From: Acidobacteriaceae bacterium
GTDB taxonomy: Bacteria > Acidobacteriota > Terriglobia > Terriglobales > Acidobacteriaceae
Length of the DNA stretch: 61,223 bases
Assembly: GCA_003138515.1 (NCBI GenBank)
Contig: PLGG01000041.1
Location: 180 to 61,402 of the forward strand
Reading direction: 5' to 3'
Below the pieces are notes generated by a model. That model ran no database searches, was not told the origin of the DNA, and saw only the letters and a list, made by a program, of their open reading frames with translations. The stretch's first letter is position 1. Each line of letters starts with the position of its first letter. Both the position numbers and the translations under genes were made by a program. This document shows, in pieces, positions 1 through 11,170 of the stretch.

Positions 1-449
1 GCGCTGGGCGCGGCCACCGGAACTCCCGCACGCCGGATCAGCTCAAGCGCCACCGGGTGCACGGGCATGCGCACGCCGACCAGCGGTCGTCCTGCCGTGA
101 CTACGTCCGGCACGGCGCGCGTCCGCTTGAGCAGCAGCGTCAGCGGTCCCGGCCAGAACGCAGCCATCAGCTTGCGCGCGGCGTCGGGAACTTCCTCGAC
201 CAGCCCGTCGAGCATCGCCTGCGACACGACATGCACAATCACCGGGTCCCAGGCCGGCCTCGACTTCGCTTGAAAGATCCGCTCGACCGCTGCGCGGTCC
301 AAGGCATTCGCACCCAACCCGTAGACTGTCTCCGTTGGCAGCGCGACGAGCCCCCCGGCGCGCAGAATGCCGGCCGCGCGGTCCAGTGCCTCGTGCGCGT
401 CCGGCGATTCCAGATTGTTCGCATCGACAGTGAGCCGCAGCGTCTTCAC
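1..449 (-). CDS. Threonylcarbamoyl-AMP synthase (Sua5/YrdC), 5' part
   Basis: Sua5/YrdC proteins make threonylcarbamoyl-AMP from threonine, bicarbonate and ATP, the first step of t6A tRNA modification in the cytoplasm. Translating the minus strand from a GTG at 449 gives about 149 residues without a stop to the window edge. It contains the family's early motif LPTETVYGLGANA, then AKSRPAWDPVIVHV, FWPGPLTLLLKR and GVRMPVHPVALELI, in the expected order. The gene is cut by the window boundary, so the C-terminal part (and whether it is the long Sua5 or short YrdC form) is unseen. The ATG at 424 is out of frame; GTG 449 is the only good start, with a weak AGTAAG just upstream. It diverges from the CYTH gene at 601. 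Confidence 0.9.
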   Translation of the reverse strand, partial: MKTLRLTVDANNLESPDAHEALDRAAGILRAGGLVALPTETVYGLGANALDRAAVERIFQAKSRPAWDPVIVHVVSQAMLDGLVEEVPDAARKLMAAFWPGPLTLLLKRTRAVPDVVTAGRPLVGVRMPVHPVALELIRRAGVPVAAPS

Positions 450-474
450 CTTACTATTCTCGCCTGTACCAACC

Positions 475-495
475 ACTCTGGCCATTCTCCAGAGT
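475..495. repeat. Inverted repeat in the sua5/CYTH divergent region
   Basis: ACTCTGG and CCAGAGT form a perfect 7-bp inverted repeat around a 7-base loop. It lies 26 bases upstream of the sua5-like GTG, in a strongly pyrimidine-rich (+ strand) stretch at about 450-600 between two divergent genes. It could be an operator or a leader hairpin; nothing more can be said. Confidence 0.35.
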
Positions 496-600
496 TACCA
501 CTCACCGACTCATTTCTCTGCTTCGCTTCTTTACCACTTCACTTCTTCACTCCGTCCCTTCTTCACCAGCCCCCTCCGCACCTTATACTCACCTTGACCC

Positions 601-1182
601 ATGCCCCTCGAAACCGAGATCAAGTTTCGCGTTGCCGATCTGGCCGCGCTGGCCGCGCGGCTCGAATCTGCCGGTTTTCGCCTGGAAACTCCGCGCAGCT
701 TCGAGAGCAATGTCCTCTACGACACGCCCGATCGCCAGATGCGGGCCCGCACTGAGATTCTGCGCATCCGGAGCTACGCTGGCCGATGGACGCTGACGCA
801 CAAGCGCCTTCCCGGCGCAGGCATCGCGGGTGAAGATCGCCACAAGCATCGCATTGAAACCGAGACCGGAGTCGCGCATGGCGACGCGCTGGCCGAATTC
901 TTTCTCTCCCTCGGGCTGGTGGCCGCGTTCCGGTACGAGAAGTGGCGCACCGAGTGGACCGACGGCGAGGGCCATTGCGTCATCGACGAAACCCCGATCG
1001 GCAACTACGCCGAGCTCGAAGGCTCTTCCACGTGGATCGATCGCACAGCCCTCTGTCTCGGCATCGATCCCGCCGATTACATCACCCTCAGCTACGGCCG
1101 GCTCTTCGACCAATGGCGCCAGCAGCGGCGCAGCGGGGCCCAAGACCTGACGTTTGCCGCCGTCGCCGCCGCCACGCGATAG
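601..1182 (+). CDS. CYTH-domain protein (class IV adenylate cyclase / triphosphatase fold)
   Basis: A 193-residue protein made of one CYTH domain. The signature ExExK lies at the very N-terminus (E4, E6, K8), followed by repeated charged strands (ILRIRSY, WTLTHKR, RIETET, RTEWTD, VIDETPIGNYAELEG) that in this family line a tunnel binding triphosphate and divalent metal. Family members hydrolyse inorganic or thiamine triphosphate or, more rarely, cyclise ATP (CyaB). The sequence alone does not decide which. Length is normal for a single-domain CYTH protein, with no CHAD domain attached. The start is the ATG at 601. It is cytoplasmic, as no signal or membrane segment is seen. Confidence 0.85.
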   Translation: MPLETEIKFRVADLAALAARLESAGFRLETPRSFESNVLYDTPDRQMRARTEILRIRSYAGRWTLTHKRLPGAGIAGEDRHKHRIETETGVAHGDALAEFFLSLGLVAAFRYEKWRTEWTDGEGHCVIDETPIGNYAELEGSSTWIDRTALCLGIDPADYITLSYGRLFDQWRQQRRSGAQDLTFAAVAAATR

Positions 1183-1472
1183 GGTGCCGCAAACTCCAGC
1201 CGCCGCCCTGATCGCCCTCGGCATTGATTGCCCGCCACGCTCCGTTTTACACTTCAAAACGGCAATTCGGCTGGAAGCCAATGAACGCACACACGAGCGC
1301 CATCGCCCTCCTTCAGCCCACGGGGCCCGCTTGTCCGATAACCCCATCCCTATCAAATGCCAGGCTTTTCTCCGGTGTCCATCTTTTCGAACTCCCCCGA
1401 AAGAGTCATAGCAAGTCCCTTCCGAGCAACGAGATCGAATAAAATGGTCCACTGGGAGTAGTTTGCTCGATT

Positions 1473-2672
1473 ATGTCGCCAGCCCCGAGGGATACAGCCA
1501 TCCCGGATGAGTCCGCTTTAACTGTCGCGCTTGTCGGACCTGACGAACAACTCCGCAAGGCGGTCGCGCTTGCTCTTTCGGGACACCCCAGTCTCCGACT
1601 TCAGGAGTTTTCCACCTTCCCTCCTAATGTGGATCGTCTACACCATAGACTGGCTCAGCAGAACGACGTGGTCATCGTTGAAGTAGAGGGCGACCCGGAG
1701 CGCGCATTCGAATTGGCGGAAGGCTTGTGCGCGAGCGGCCGTACCTACGTGATGGCTTACTCGACGCGAGTCGATATGAGACTCGCCGTCCGCTTCATGC
1801 GCGCCGGAGTGCGAGAGTTCTTCACTCTTCCTCTCGATCCGGCTGAAGTCTCCGCTGCCCTCATGCGCGCCTCCACGCGTCGCGCGACGCACCCCCAGGA
1901 AGTAAAGAAGACCGGCAAATTGTTTGTCTTCCTGGGCTCGAAAGGCGGTTGCGGCGTGACCACGCTGGCGTCGAATTTTGCGCTCGCGCTGGCTCAGGAG
2001 AGTGACAGCACGACGCTCCTCATCGATCTCGGCCTGCCGCTCGGCGACGTGGCCATCAACCTGGGCATCGTGACCGAATACTCCGTCAATACGGCTCTGG
2101 AGAATCCTGCCCGGCTGGATGTTAATTTGCTCGCCACAATTGTTGCCAAGCACAGCTCGGGATTGTCCGTGCTTGCCGCTTCGACAGATTTGTCCGAAAC
2201 CGAGCCTCCAAAGGATGCAATTGACAAGCTCCTGGAGGTTACGCGCGACAACTACGATTTTGTCGTAGTCGACGCGGGTTCGCGGGTCGACTTGATGCGT
2301 TCAGCTCTGTTTGAGGTGTCGTCGACGGTGTACCTCGTTACCCAGGCGGGCATTTCCGAGCTGCGTAATGCGAATCGCATGATCTCGAAGTTTTTTGCCA
2401 CCCGCAAAGAGAGCTTGCAGATTGTGCTCAACCGCTACCAGACGAACGACCCGCTTTTTGACGAAGCGCAGATCACCAAGGCCTTGACCCGGCCCGCGCA
2501 GTGGAAGGTTCCCGACGATTATGCCTCAGCGCGAAGAAAGAGGGAGACTGCGGCTCCGATGGTCATGGGCGACTCGGCCATCTCGGAGACCATCCGTCTG
2601 ATGGTCAGGACAGCCGCCGGCCTGCTCCCCGGGAAGAATGGAAAGAAGGGCTTTTTCAGCTTTCTGCGGTGA
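1473..2672 (+). CDS. CpaE/TadZ-like P-loop ATPase with receiver-like N-terminus
   Basis: A 399-residue protein of the MinD/ParA superfamily. Residues about 15-135 resemble the response-regulator-like domain of CpaE/TadZ, and 150-360 form the ATPase. The deviant Walker A is GSKGGCGVTT (155-164), followed by LLIDLGLPLGDVAINLG and DFVVVDAG, which matches pilus-assembly CpaE/TadZ proteins that position Tad/Flp secretion machinery. No tad genes (cpaB, cpaC, cpaF, tadB/C) lie in this window, so it is an orphan here. The 290-base upstream gap holds no gene. The ATG at 1473 has only a distant GGGAG, so the start is moderately sure. The tail is basic and Phe-rich (NGKKGFFSFLR). A G-tract repeat array begins a few bases after the stop. 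Confidence 0.85.
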   Translation: MSPAPRDTAIPDESALTVALVGPDEQLRKAVALALSGHPSLRLQEFSTFPPNVDRLHHRLAQQNDVVIVEVEGDPERAFELAEGLCASGRTYVMAYSTRVDMRLAVRFMRAGVREFFTLPLDPAEVSAALMRASTRRATHPQEVKKTGKLFVFLGSKGGCGVTTLASNFALALAQESDSTTLLIDLGLPLGDVAINLGIVTEYSVNTALENPARLDVNLLATIVAKHSSGLSVLAASTDLSETEPPKDAIDKLLEVTRDNYDFVVVDAGSRVDLMRSALFEVSSTVYLVTQAGISELRNANRMISKFFATRKESLQIVLNRYQTNDPLFDEAQITKALTRPAQWKVPDDYASARRKRETAAPMVMGDSAISETIRLMVRTAAGLLPGKNGKKGFFSFLR

Positions 2673-2678
2673 AAGAGC

Positions 2679-2745
2679 GGGGACCGAGGGAGCAAGGGAT
2701 AAAGGGAACAAGGGATCGAGGGAACGGGGGAACGAGAAGGCAGGG
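2679..2745 (+). repeat. G-tract octamer array after the cpaE-like gene
   Basis: Right after the stop codon at 2670-2672 the coding strand carries eight runs of three or more G, mostly at 8-base spacing, on the pattern GGGARCRA (for example GGGAGCAA, GGGAACAA, GGGATCGA). The array ends in GGCAGGGA. A near copy follows the ssb gene at 35482. See findings. Confidence 0.85.
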
Positions 2746-2845
2746 ATTCACGCCACTGCCCCGCGCTCTAGGTTTGCAGCCAATTCTAGATCAAATCAAG
2801 CCGAGATACAATCGGGATTCAACTGCATTGCGCGCTCCCAAAGAA

Positions 2846-2867
2846 TTCTCGTTCCCTTGGTCCCTGC
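2846..2867 (-). repeat. G-tract repeat after secA
   Basis: Read on the minus strand, the bases directly after the secA stop are GCAGGGACCAAGGGAACGAG, the same motif as the array after the convergent cpaE-like gene. The two are inverted about 100 bases apart. Confidence 0.6.
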
Positions 2868-2869
2868 GT

Positions 2870-5875
<3,006 letters not shown>

Positions 5876-6013
5876 AGGGATCTCCGCTTTCTAGTGTAAA
5901 TGGAGGGGGTTAAGAAGGAATGAGATGCGCAGGCGTCATGATCGCGGCCGGGATCGCGCACACAGCCGCTGAGAGCTCAAGCCGTCTGCATGCTCGAGGG
6001 GAAAGGGCGTGGT

Positions 6014-6436
6014 CTAGGCAACTGCCTTGATTAGATTCTTCCTAGGCCGGCCTCCAAGCCGACCGTTTCGCTTTGCCGCGGTTGCTTTAGCGGCGCTCTT
6101 CGATTTTCCGCCTTGCACACCGAGCCGGCTGGCCATCCATTTTCGGGAACCCAAGAACCCCTCAAGCAGCGCCGGCAAATAAAGGTCCGCGTCCAGCGCG
6201 GGAAAGTGGATGCCAAACCCAGAAGGAGAAATTTCAATCGCGTTCAACTGCGCAGCCGTTGCGTTCTCAATTCCCTGCGCATCGCGCGGCGAGAATGCAA
6301 TGTCCAGCCCTGTGGAGAGATGGATCACGATGCGTCCGATTCGGCGGTCGTACCGCGCACTCACGGCGTGCGGATGCGCGGCCCGAAGTTCGCGACCCCT
6401 CCGGTTTGCTGCCTCGAATTGGTCATTCTGTTCCAT
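6014..6436 (-). CDS. DUF2442 domain protein, partner of the DUF4160 gene
   Basis: A 140-residue protein with a DUF2442 core: SARYDRRIGRIVIHLSTGLDIAF, then LNAIEISPSGFGIHFPALDADLYLPALLEGFLG. The C-terminal 35 residues are basic (KSKSAAKATAAKRNGRLGGRPRKN), suggesting nucleic-acid contact. Its ATG lies inside the end of the upstream DUF4160 gene (14-base overlap), with GGGAGAG as ribosome site, so the two are translationally linked. DUF4160-DUF2442 pairs recur in many bacteria and are treated as a putative toxin-antitoxin-like pair. No activity can be read from the sequence. Confidence 0.8.
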   Translation of the reverse strand: MEQNDQFEAANRRGRELRAAHPHAVSARYDRRIGRIVIHLSTGLDIAFSPRDAQGIENATAAQLNAIEISPSGFGIHFPALDADLYLPALLEGFLGSRKWMASRLGVQGGKSKSAAKATAAKRNGRLGGRPRKNLIKAVA

Positions 6437-6671
6437 GGATTCTCTCCCATTCGGCTAAGAGCTCAGCCAGATTCGAAATCAGCGCCCGTTCGATTGCGGC
6501 AATCTCACGCCGCGTGAATCCGTAGTTCTCGCGAAGCGTAACGGTCCCATTCCTGCCGTTCAATTCAAAGACAGCCTCATGTCCCCGCCCGATCACGTGT
6601 ACATGTGCCGGTTTATGGTCGTTTAGAAAAACAACGACCCGCAGCCCGCCAAACCTCAGAACGGTCGGCAT
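6423..6671 (-). CDS. DUF4160 domain protein
   Basis: An 82-residue protein with the compact DUF4160 pattern: MPTVLRFGGLRVVVF, then the conserved NDHKPAHVHV, a second strand pair (EAVFELNGRNGTVTL) and a helical tail FTRREIAAIERAL...LLAEWERIH. The HxHV histidines are the family hallmark. It is the first gene of a two-gene unit with the DUF2442 gene, which starts before this one stops. It lies just past the clpC terminator on the same strand, so it needs its own promoter within about 55 bases. Function unknown; a toxin-antitoxin-like role is proposed for such pairs. Confidence 0.8.
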   Translation of the reverse strand: MPTVLRFGGLRVVVFLNDHKPAHVHVIGRGHEAVFELNGRNGTVTLRENYGFTRREIAAIERALISNLAELLAEWERIHGTE

Positions 6672-6725
6672 GGAAAGAGTATAGCATAAACCGAAGCGGT
6701 TAGGTTTCTAGCTTCTCTGCGCAAT

Positions 6726-6759
6726 AAAAAGCCCCCGGCTGTTTGGCCGGGGGCTTTTT
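6726..6759 (-). terminator. Strong intrinsic terminator after clpC
   Basis: GCCCCCGGC and GCCGGGGGC form a 9-bp stem with a 6-base loop, flanked by five A on one side and five T on the other. It lies 20 bases beyond the clpC stop and works in either direction by sequence; clpC is the obvious user. Confidence 0.92.
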
Positions 6760-6778
6760 CGTCTGGTCTTGGAGGAGA

Positions 6779-9244
6779 TTAGGCGCTGAATAGCAAAACG
6801 CCGGCCGCCTTTTCCTCGTTTGCGGTTTCGTCCGCGCTTACCGGCCGATAGAACAACTGGTTTTGGTCGAGATAAACCTCGAGAAACGCCGGCCGATCCT
6901 GAATCTGCCCGGCGATCAGCGCTTCCGACAGTGGATCTTCGATGTACCGCTGCAGTGCGCGGCGCAATGGGCGCGCGCCGTAGCTGCGGTCGACCAGCGT
7001 CTTGTCGAGAATCCACTTCTTCGCGTCGTCGTTCACCGAGATGGTGATCGATTTCTGTGCCAGGTTGGCGTTCAGTAGCTGCACAAGCAGCTCGACAATC
7101 TGGATCAGGTCGGCATCGTTGAGCGACTGGAAGAGAATCACTTCGTCGAGACGGTTGAGGAACTCGGGGTTGAAGGTTTTCTTCACCTCGTTCCGTACCA
7201 GCTCTTCGACCTTTTCACTGACGATGTCTTCGCGCTCGCTCTGGAAGCCGAGACCCTGCTTCTTCTGCAGGTGGCGCGCGCCGATGTTCGAGGTCATGAT
7301 GATGATGGTGTTCTTGAAGTCGACGGTGTTGCCGAGGCCGTCGGTCAATTGTCCATCCTCAAACACCTGCAACAGAATGTTGAACACATCCGGGTGCGCT
7401 TTCTCGATTTCGTCGAGAAGCACGACCGAGTAGGGCGAGCGCTTGACGCGCTCGGTCAACTGGCCGCCCTCCTCGTAGCCGACGTAACCCGGAGGCGAGC
7501 CGATCAGCTTCGACACCGAGTGCTTCTCCATGAACTCCGACATATCGAAGCGGATGAGCGCTTTATCCGACCCGAAGAGGAAGTTGGCCAGCGTGCGCGC
7601 CATCTCCGTCTTGCCGACGCCCGTGGGCCCGAGGAACAGGAAGCTCCCGATTGGCCGACTCGGCGACTTCAATCCCGCTCTCGACCGCCGAATCGCGCGA
7701 GCCAGCGCAGAAATCGCCTTCTCCTGCGAGATCACGCGCTTGTGCAGCTCTTCTTCCACGCGGAGCAGCTTCTGCGTCTCTTCTTCCTTGATGCTGGTCA
7801 CGGGCACGCCCGTCCAGCGGCTGACGACGTCCTCGATGTCTTCGCGGCCGACAATGCCCGCCGCCGAATCGTCGAGGTGGTACTTGTCGCGCAGTGCGCG
7901 CAGGTTCTCGCGCTCTTTGCGCTCCTCGTCCGAGTAAAAGCGCGCCTTCTCGAATTCGTGATTCGCAATCGCCGAATCCATGCGGTGCACGATGAACTTG
8001 ATCCGCTTCTGCACCTCGGTGATCTCTTCAGGCAGCGAGGTCTGGCGCAGCTTCACGCGCGCCCCCGCTTCGTCGATCAAATCGATGGCCTTATCGGGCA
8101 GGAAGCGGTCGGGAATATAGCGACTCGAGTGCGACACGGCGAACTCCACCGCGGCATCGGTGTAGCTGACCGCATGGAACTTTTCGTAGCGGTCCTTGAT
8201 GCCCATGATGATCTTGATCGCCTCTGCCTCGTTAGGCGGCGGCACTTTCACGGCCTGGAAGCGCCGCTCCAGCGAGCGGTCCTTCTCGATCGATTTGCGA
8301 TACTCGGCCGGCGTGGTTGCGCCGATGCACTGAATCTCGCCGCGCGACAGAGCCGGCTTGAGAATGTTCGCCGCATCCAGCGACCCTTCAGCCGATCCCG
8401 CGCCCACCAGCGTATGCAGCTCGTCGATGAAGACGATCGAGTTCTGGCTCTCCATCAGTTCTTTCATGATGGTCTTCAGCCGCTCCTCGAACTGGCCGCG
8501 GTATTTGGTGCCTGCCACGATCAGCGAAAGGTCCAGCGCCAGCACGCGCTTGTCGGCGAGGAAGCTCGGCACTTCGCCGTCGGCGATCTTCTGCGCCAGG
8601 CCCTCGACGATCGCTGTCTTGCCCACGCCGGGCTCGCCGATCAGCACCGGGTTATTCTTCGTGCGGCGGCACAGAATCTGCACCGAGCGCTCCAGCTCGC
8701 CTTCGCGTCCCACCAGCGGATCGAGTTGCCCGTCCATTGCCGCCTGCGTCAGGTCGCGGCTGAATTCGGCCAACAGGCTCGACTCGCGCTGCCGCTGCTG
8801 CGGCGGGGCCTTCTCCTGCGTCACGCGGGCCAGCTCATCGCGAATCTGCGCCAGCTTCAGGCCGCGCTCCTGCAAGATTTCCGACGCGAAGCACTTCTCT
8901 TCTCTCAGCAGTCCCAGGAGCAGATGTTCCGTTCCAATGTGTTTGTGGCCCAGCCGCTCGGCTTCCTCCGCGGCATACGCCAGCACCCGCTTGCACTCGT
9001 TCGAAAGCGGCAGGTCGACGCTCGTCGACACTTTCTCGCGGATCGTGGTGTGCGCTTCAATTTGCTTCCGGATCGACTCCACCGAGGCGTGCGAGCGGAG
9101 GAATCGGTTGGTTAACGCTTTGTCTTCGCGCAGCAGCCCAAGCAACAAGTGCTCGGTTTCGATATAAGGCGAGCCGAATTGGCTGGCCTCGTACCGCGCG
9201 AAGAAGATGACGCGCCGCGCCTTCTCCGTATACCGCTCGAACAT
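6779..9244 (-). CDS. clpC: AAA+ unfoldase ClpC
   Basis: ClpC unfolds proteins and feeds them to ClpP. The 821-residue protein has two N-terminal Clp repeats (about 1-145, with [11 protein letters not shown] appearing twice), the first AAA+ module with Walker A GEPGVGKT (203-210), a middle UVR-like coiled-coil segment (about 425-450), and the second AAA+ module with [13 protein letters not shown]. The length matches ClpC rather than ClpA (about 750) or ClpB (about 860, longer coiled coil). CAGGGAG precedes the ATG. No ctsR, mcsA or mcsB is adjacent, and no CIRCE-type repeat was seen upstream, so its control is not visible. Confidence 0.95.
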   Translation of the reverse strand: MFERYTEKARRVIFFARYEASQFGSPYIETEHLLLGLLREDKALTNRFLRSHASVESIRKQIEAHTTIREKVSTSVDLPLSNECKRVLAYAAEEAERLGHKHIGTEHLLLGLLREEKCFASEILQERGLKLAQIRDELARVTQEKAPPQQRQRESSLLAEFSRDLTQAAMDGQLDPLVGREGELERSVQILCRRTKNNPVLIGEPGVGKTAIVEGLAQKIADGEVPSFLADKRVLALDLSLIVAGTKYRGQFEERLKTIMKELMESQNSIVFIDELHTLVGAGSAEGSLDAANILKPALSRGEIQCIGATTPAEYRKSIEKDRSLERRFQAVKVPPPNEAEAIKIIMGIKDRYEKFHAVSYTDAAVEFAVSHSSRYIPDRFLPDKAIDLIDEAGARVKLRQTSLPEEITEVQKRIKFIVHRMDSAIANHEFEKARFYSDEERKERENLRALRDKYHLDDSAAGIVGREDIEDVVSRWTGVPVTSIKEEETQKLLRVEEELHKRVISQEKAISALARAIRRSRAGLKSPSRPIGSFLFLGPTGVGKTEMARTLANFLFGSDKALIRFDMSEFMEKHSVSKLIGSPPGYVGYEEGGQLTERVKRSPYSVVLLDEIEKAHPDVFNILLQVFEDGQLTDGLGNTVDFKNTIIIMTSNIGARHLQKKQGLGFQSEREDIVSEKVEELVRNEVKKTFNPEFLNRLDEVILFQSLNDADLIQIVELLVQLLNANLAQKSITISVNDDAKKWILDKTLVDRSYGARPLRRALQRYIEDPLSEALIAGQIQDRPAFLEVYLDQNQLFYRPVSADETANEEKAAGVLLFSA

Positions 9245-9545
9245 GATGTGCTCCCTGATCCGGGTGATCGCTTGCAGTAGCCGTCCGGCGGTTTTCCCGG
9301 TCTCAGCCCAACCCGCGCTCGCCCTTCTGTTGCTTCGCTGCCGGCGGCCCTAGAGAGAAGAGAGAAATGACCCGCGCCCCGAACAGCACTTTTGGATGGT
9401 CTTGAATCCGCTTGCAACCTGTCGTCAACCGGCCCGAATTCTGCCGCCGACTACCACCCCGACCTCAGCAAGCCCGCATCGGAGAAAACTCCAGAACAGG
9501 CCCCTACTTAATAAGACTCAGAATTCGGCAAATTCGCTGCTTTTT
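9245..9545. other. Gap between clpC and the lolD-like gene
   Basis: About 300 bases upstream of clpC (minus) and downstream of the ABC ATPase. It must carry the clpC promoter, but no convincing box pair, hairpin terminator or open reading frame with coding character was seen. Confidence 0.4.
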
Positions 9546-10352
9546 CTAGCCTAAGTTTCCAGCTTGCAACGGCTTCGACCCAGCGTCTGTGATCTCTGTC
9601 AGTCTACCGTTTCCGAGCCTCAAAACTCGCCGGCATCGCTCGGCCAAGTCCATATTGTGGGTTACCAAAATCGAGGTTAGCCCGTGACTTCGGTGCAGGC
9701 GCTCAATCAAGTCGAACACGCGCCCAGCCGTCGAGTTGTCCAGATCCCCGGTCGGCTCGTCGGCCAGCAACAGCCTGGGGCCGCAAACCAGTGCTCGCGC
9801 CAGAGCCACGCGTTGCTGCTCTCCCCCTGAAAGTTCTCCCGGCCGGTGGTCGCCGCGATCTTCCAATCCCACCTCGCTCAGCCACTTCTGGGCCGTTTGC
9901 AGCGCTTCAACTTTCTTCATGTTGCGCGCCAAAAGCGGCATCGCAACATTCTCCAGCGCCGTGAACTCCGGCAGCAAATAATGGAACTGCCAGACGTATC
10001 CAATCTCACGATTACGAAAGGCTGCCGCCTCTCTCGCGCTCAGCTTTGCCACGTTGGTTGAGGCGCAGTATACCGTTCCCTCGGAAGGCGTATCAAGCGC
10101 CCCCAGAATGTGCAAAAGAGTGCTCTTTCCCGCGCCCGACTGGCCGACAATCGCCACCATTTCGCCGGCTGCAACCTCGAGATTCAGGTCCTCGAAAAGA
10201 TTGAGCGCGCCACGCGCCGTCTGGTACGTCTTGCCTAAGCCCTGAACATGGATTACCGGAGATTTGCCTGCATCGAATCCGGACGCCCGCGACTCCGGGT
10301 CCCGCGCGGCGCGGGATGCCAGGGGAGCAGCCGCTGAAGGGGTTTGCATCAT
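9546..10352 (-). CDS. LolD/MacB-type ABC transporter ATP-binding protein
   Basis: An ATPase subunit of the LolD/MacB/FtsE class, which drives lipoprotein release or other trans-envelope transport from the inner-membrane side. From the ATG at 10352 it has 268 residues: Walker A GQSGAGKS (70-77), signature LSGGEQQR (174-181), Walker B LLLADEPTGDLD (194-205) and the H-loop VTHN. About 30 Ala/Ser-rich residues precede the domain. An upstream in-frame ATG at 10436 would add a Cys-rich stretch without family character, so the paired ATGs at 10349-10352 are preferred. No permease (LolC/E, MacB) is adjacent, so the partner must be encoded elsewhere. Confidence 0.88.
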   Translation of the reverse strand: MMQTPSAAAPLASRAARDPESRASGFDAGKSPVIHVQGLGKTYQTARGALNLFEDLNLEVAAGEMVAIVGQSGAGKSTLLHILGALDTPSEGTVYCASTNVAKLSAREAAAFRNREIGYVWQFHYLLPEFTALENVAMPLLARNMKKVEALQTAQKWLSEVGLEDRGDHRPGELSGGEQQRVALARALVCGPRLLLADEPTGDLDNSTAGRVFDLIERLHRSHGLTSILVTHNMDLAERCRRVLRLGNGRLTEITDAGSKPLQAGNLG

Positions 10353-10594
10353 CCGGTTGCTGCTTATTTTACAGGACTGCGGCGGGCGGGCGCACATCCC
10401 CCAAACCGGGCATCGAAGGGGCACCAAGGATGCCACGTCGGAGAGTTACCACCGTGTTCCGCGTGTGTTCTTGCTGCCCGATCCAGCGCCTGGTGGTTTG
10501 CCAAACACGAAACGGGGACCAATCGTTCTGGCTCCCGCTTCGCTTCAATTCGTTTTGAGTGGCGAACCTATCGACTCGCGAACCCATCCGGGAC

Positions 10595-10900
10595 TCAGCC
10601 CCACTTCTTGCCCAGCGCCAACAGATCGGCCTCCACCAGATCTTCGGGGGTCATGACAACCCTGAACTTCACCTCGGCGTTGAAGTTGAGGAACCATGGC
10701 TCCGCAAGCCTGGGAACGTCAGACGGCTTCGACACGTCGACGATGAGAATGCCGCCGCGCTTGCCATCCTGCTCGCCAAAGTACGCAGCCTCGGGCTTGA
10801 GGTCGTCGAGAATCTTCATCATTTTGGATCCTGCCGTCCCGTTTCGAACTCCACTGTTGAATGGTTCAAGGGGAAACTCAACCGTCATCATCATCCGCAT
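10595..10900 (-). CDS. Small DUF3303-like alpha/beta protein
   Basis: A 101-residue cytoplasmic protein starting MRMMMTVEFP, with GGAGGTAG at good spacing before the ATG. The segment GSKMMKILDDLKPEAAYFGEQDGKRGGILIVDVSKPSDVPRLAEPWF looks like the ferredoxin-like fold of DUF3303 proteins. In these, two beta-alpha-beta units pack as a dimer and the middle strand reads RGG-x-L-V-V-D. The assignment is by pattern only. The gene stands alone between the lolD-like gene and ctaB; no function can be given. Confidence 0.65.
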   Translation of the reverse strand: MRMMMTVEFPLEPFNSGVRNGTAGSKMMKILDDLKPEAAYFGEQDGKRGGILIVDVSKPSDVPRLAEPWFLNFNAEVKFRVVMTPEDLVEADLLALGKKWG

Positions 10901-11170
10901 CTTGCTACCTCCGGGCGCTCGGAATTACCCCGGGGGATGAGTGAGCGCCGATGCCCGGAAGCTAAATGAGACCAGAGACGGGTGTCAAAACAATTTTCGG
11001 AACGCGGCCAGCGGAGGTTCGCGATCAGAGCCCGCTTCAGCGGGCGAAAGAACCGCCGAGTTCGCAGTTCGGTCTGAACCACAAGTCCGCCCCGCTTGCT
11101 ATCATCAAAACAAAGGCCGCGTCTTAAAGGCCGCGTTTTGGCTCGCGCCGCCGCACTTCTCTTTCGCCCC

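Noticed and set aside
57..755. Long plus-strand frame over the sua5 and CYTH region
   Set aside because: It runs antisense to the clear Sua5/YrdC coding frame and out of frame with the CYTH gene; composition is Arg/Pro-rich shadow.
7271..9115. 614-residue plus-strand frame opposite clpC
   Set aside because: Antisense to ClpC; length is explained by GC-rich codon bias, and no domain is recognisable.
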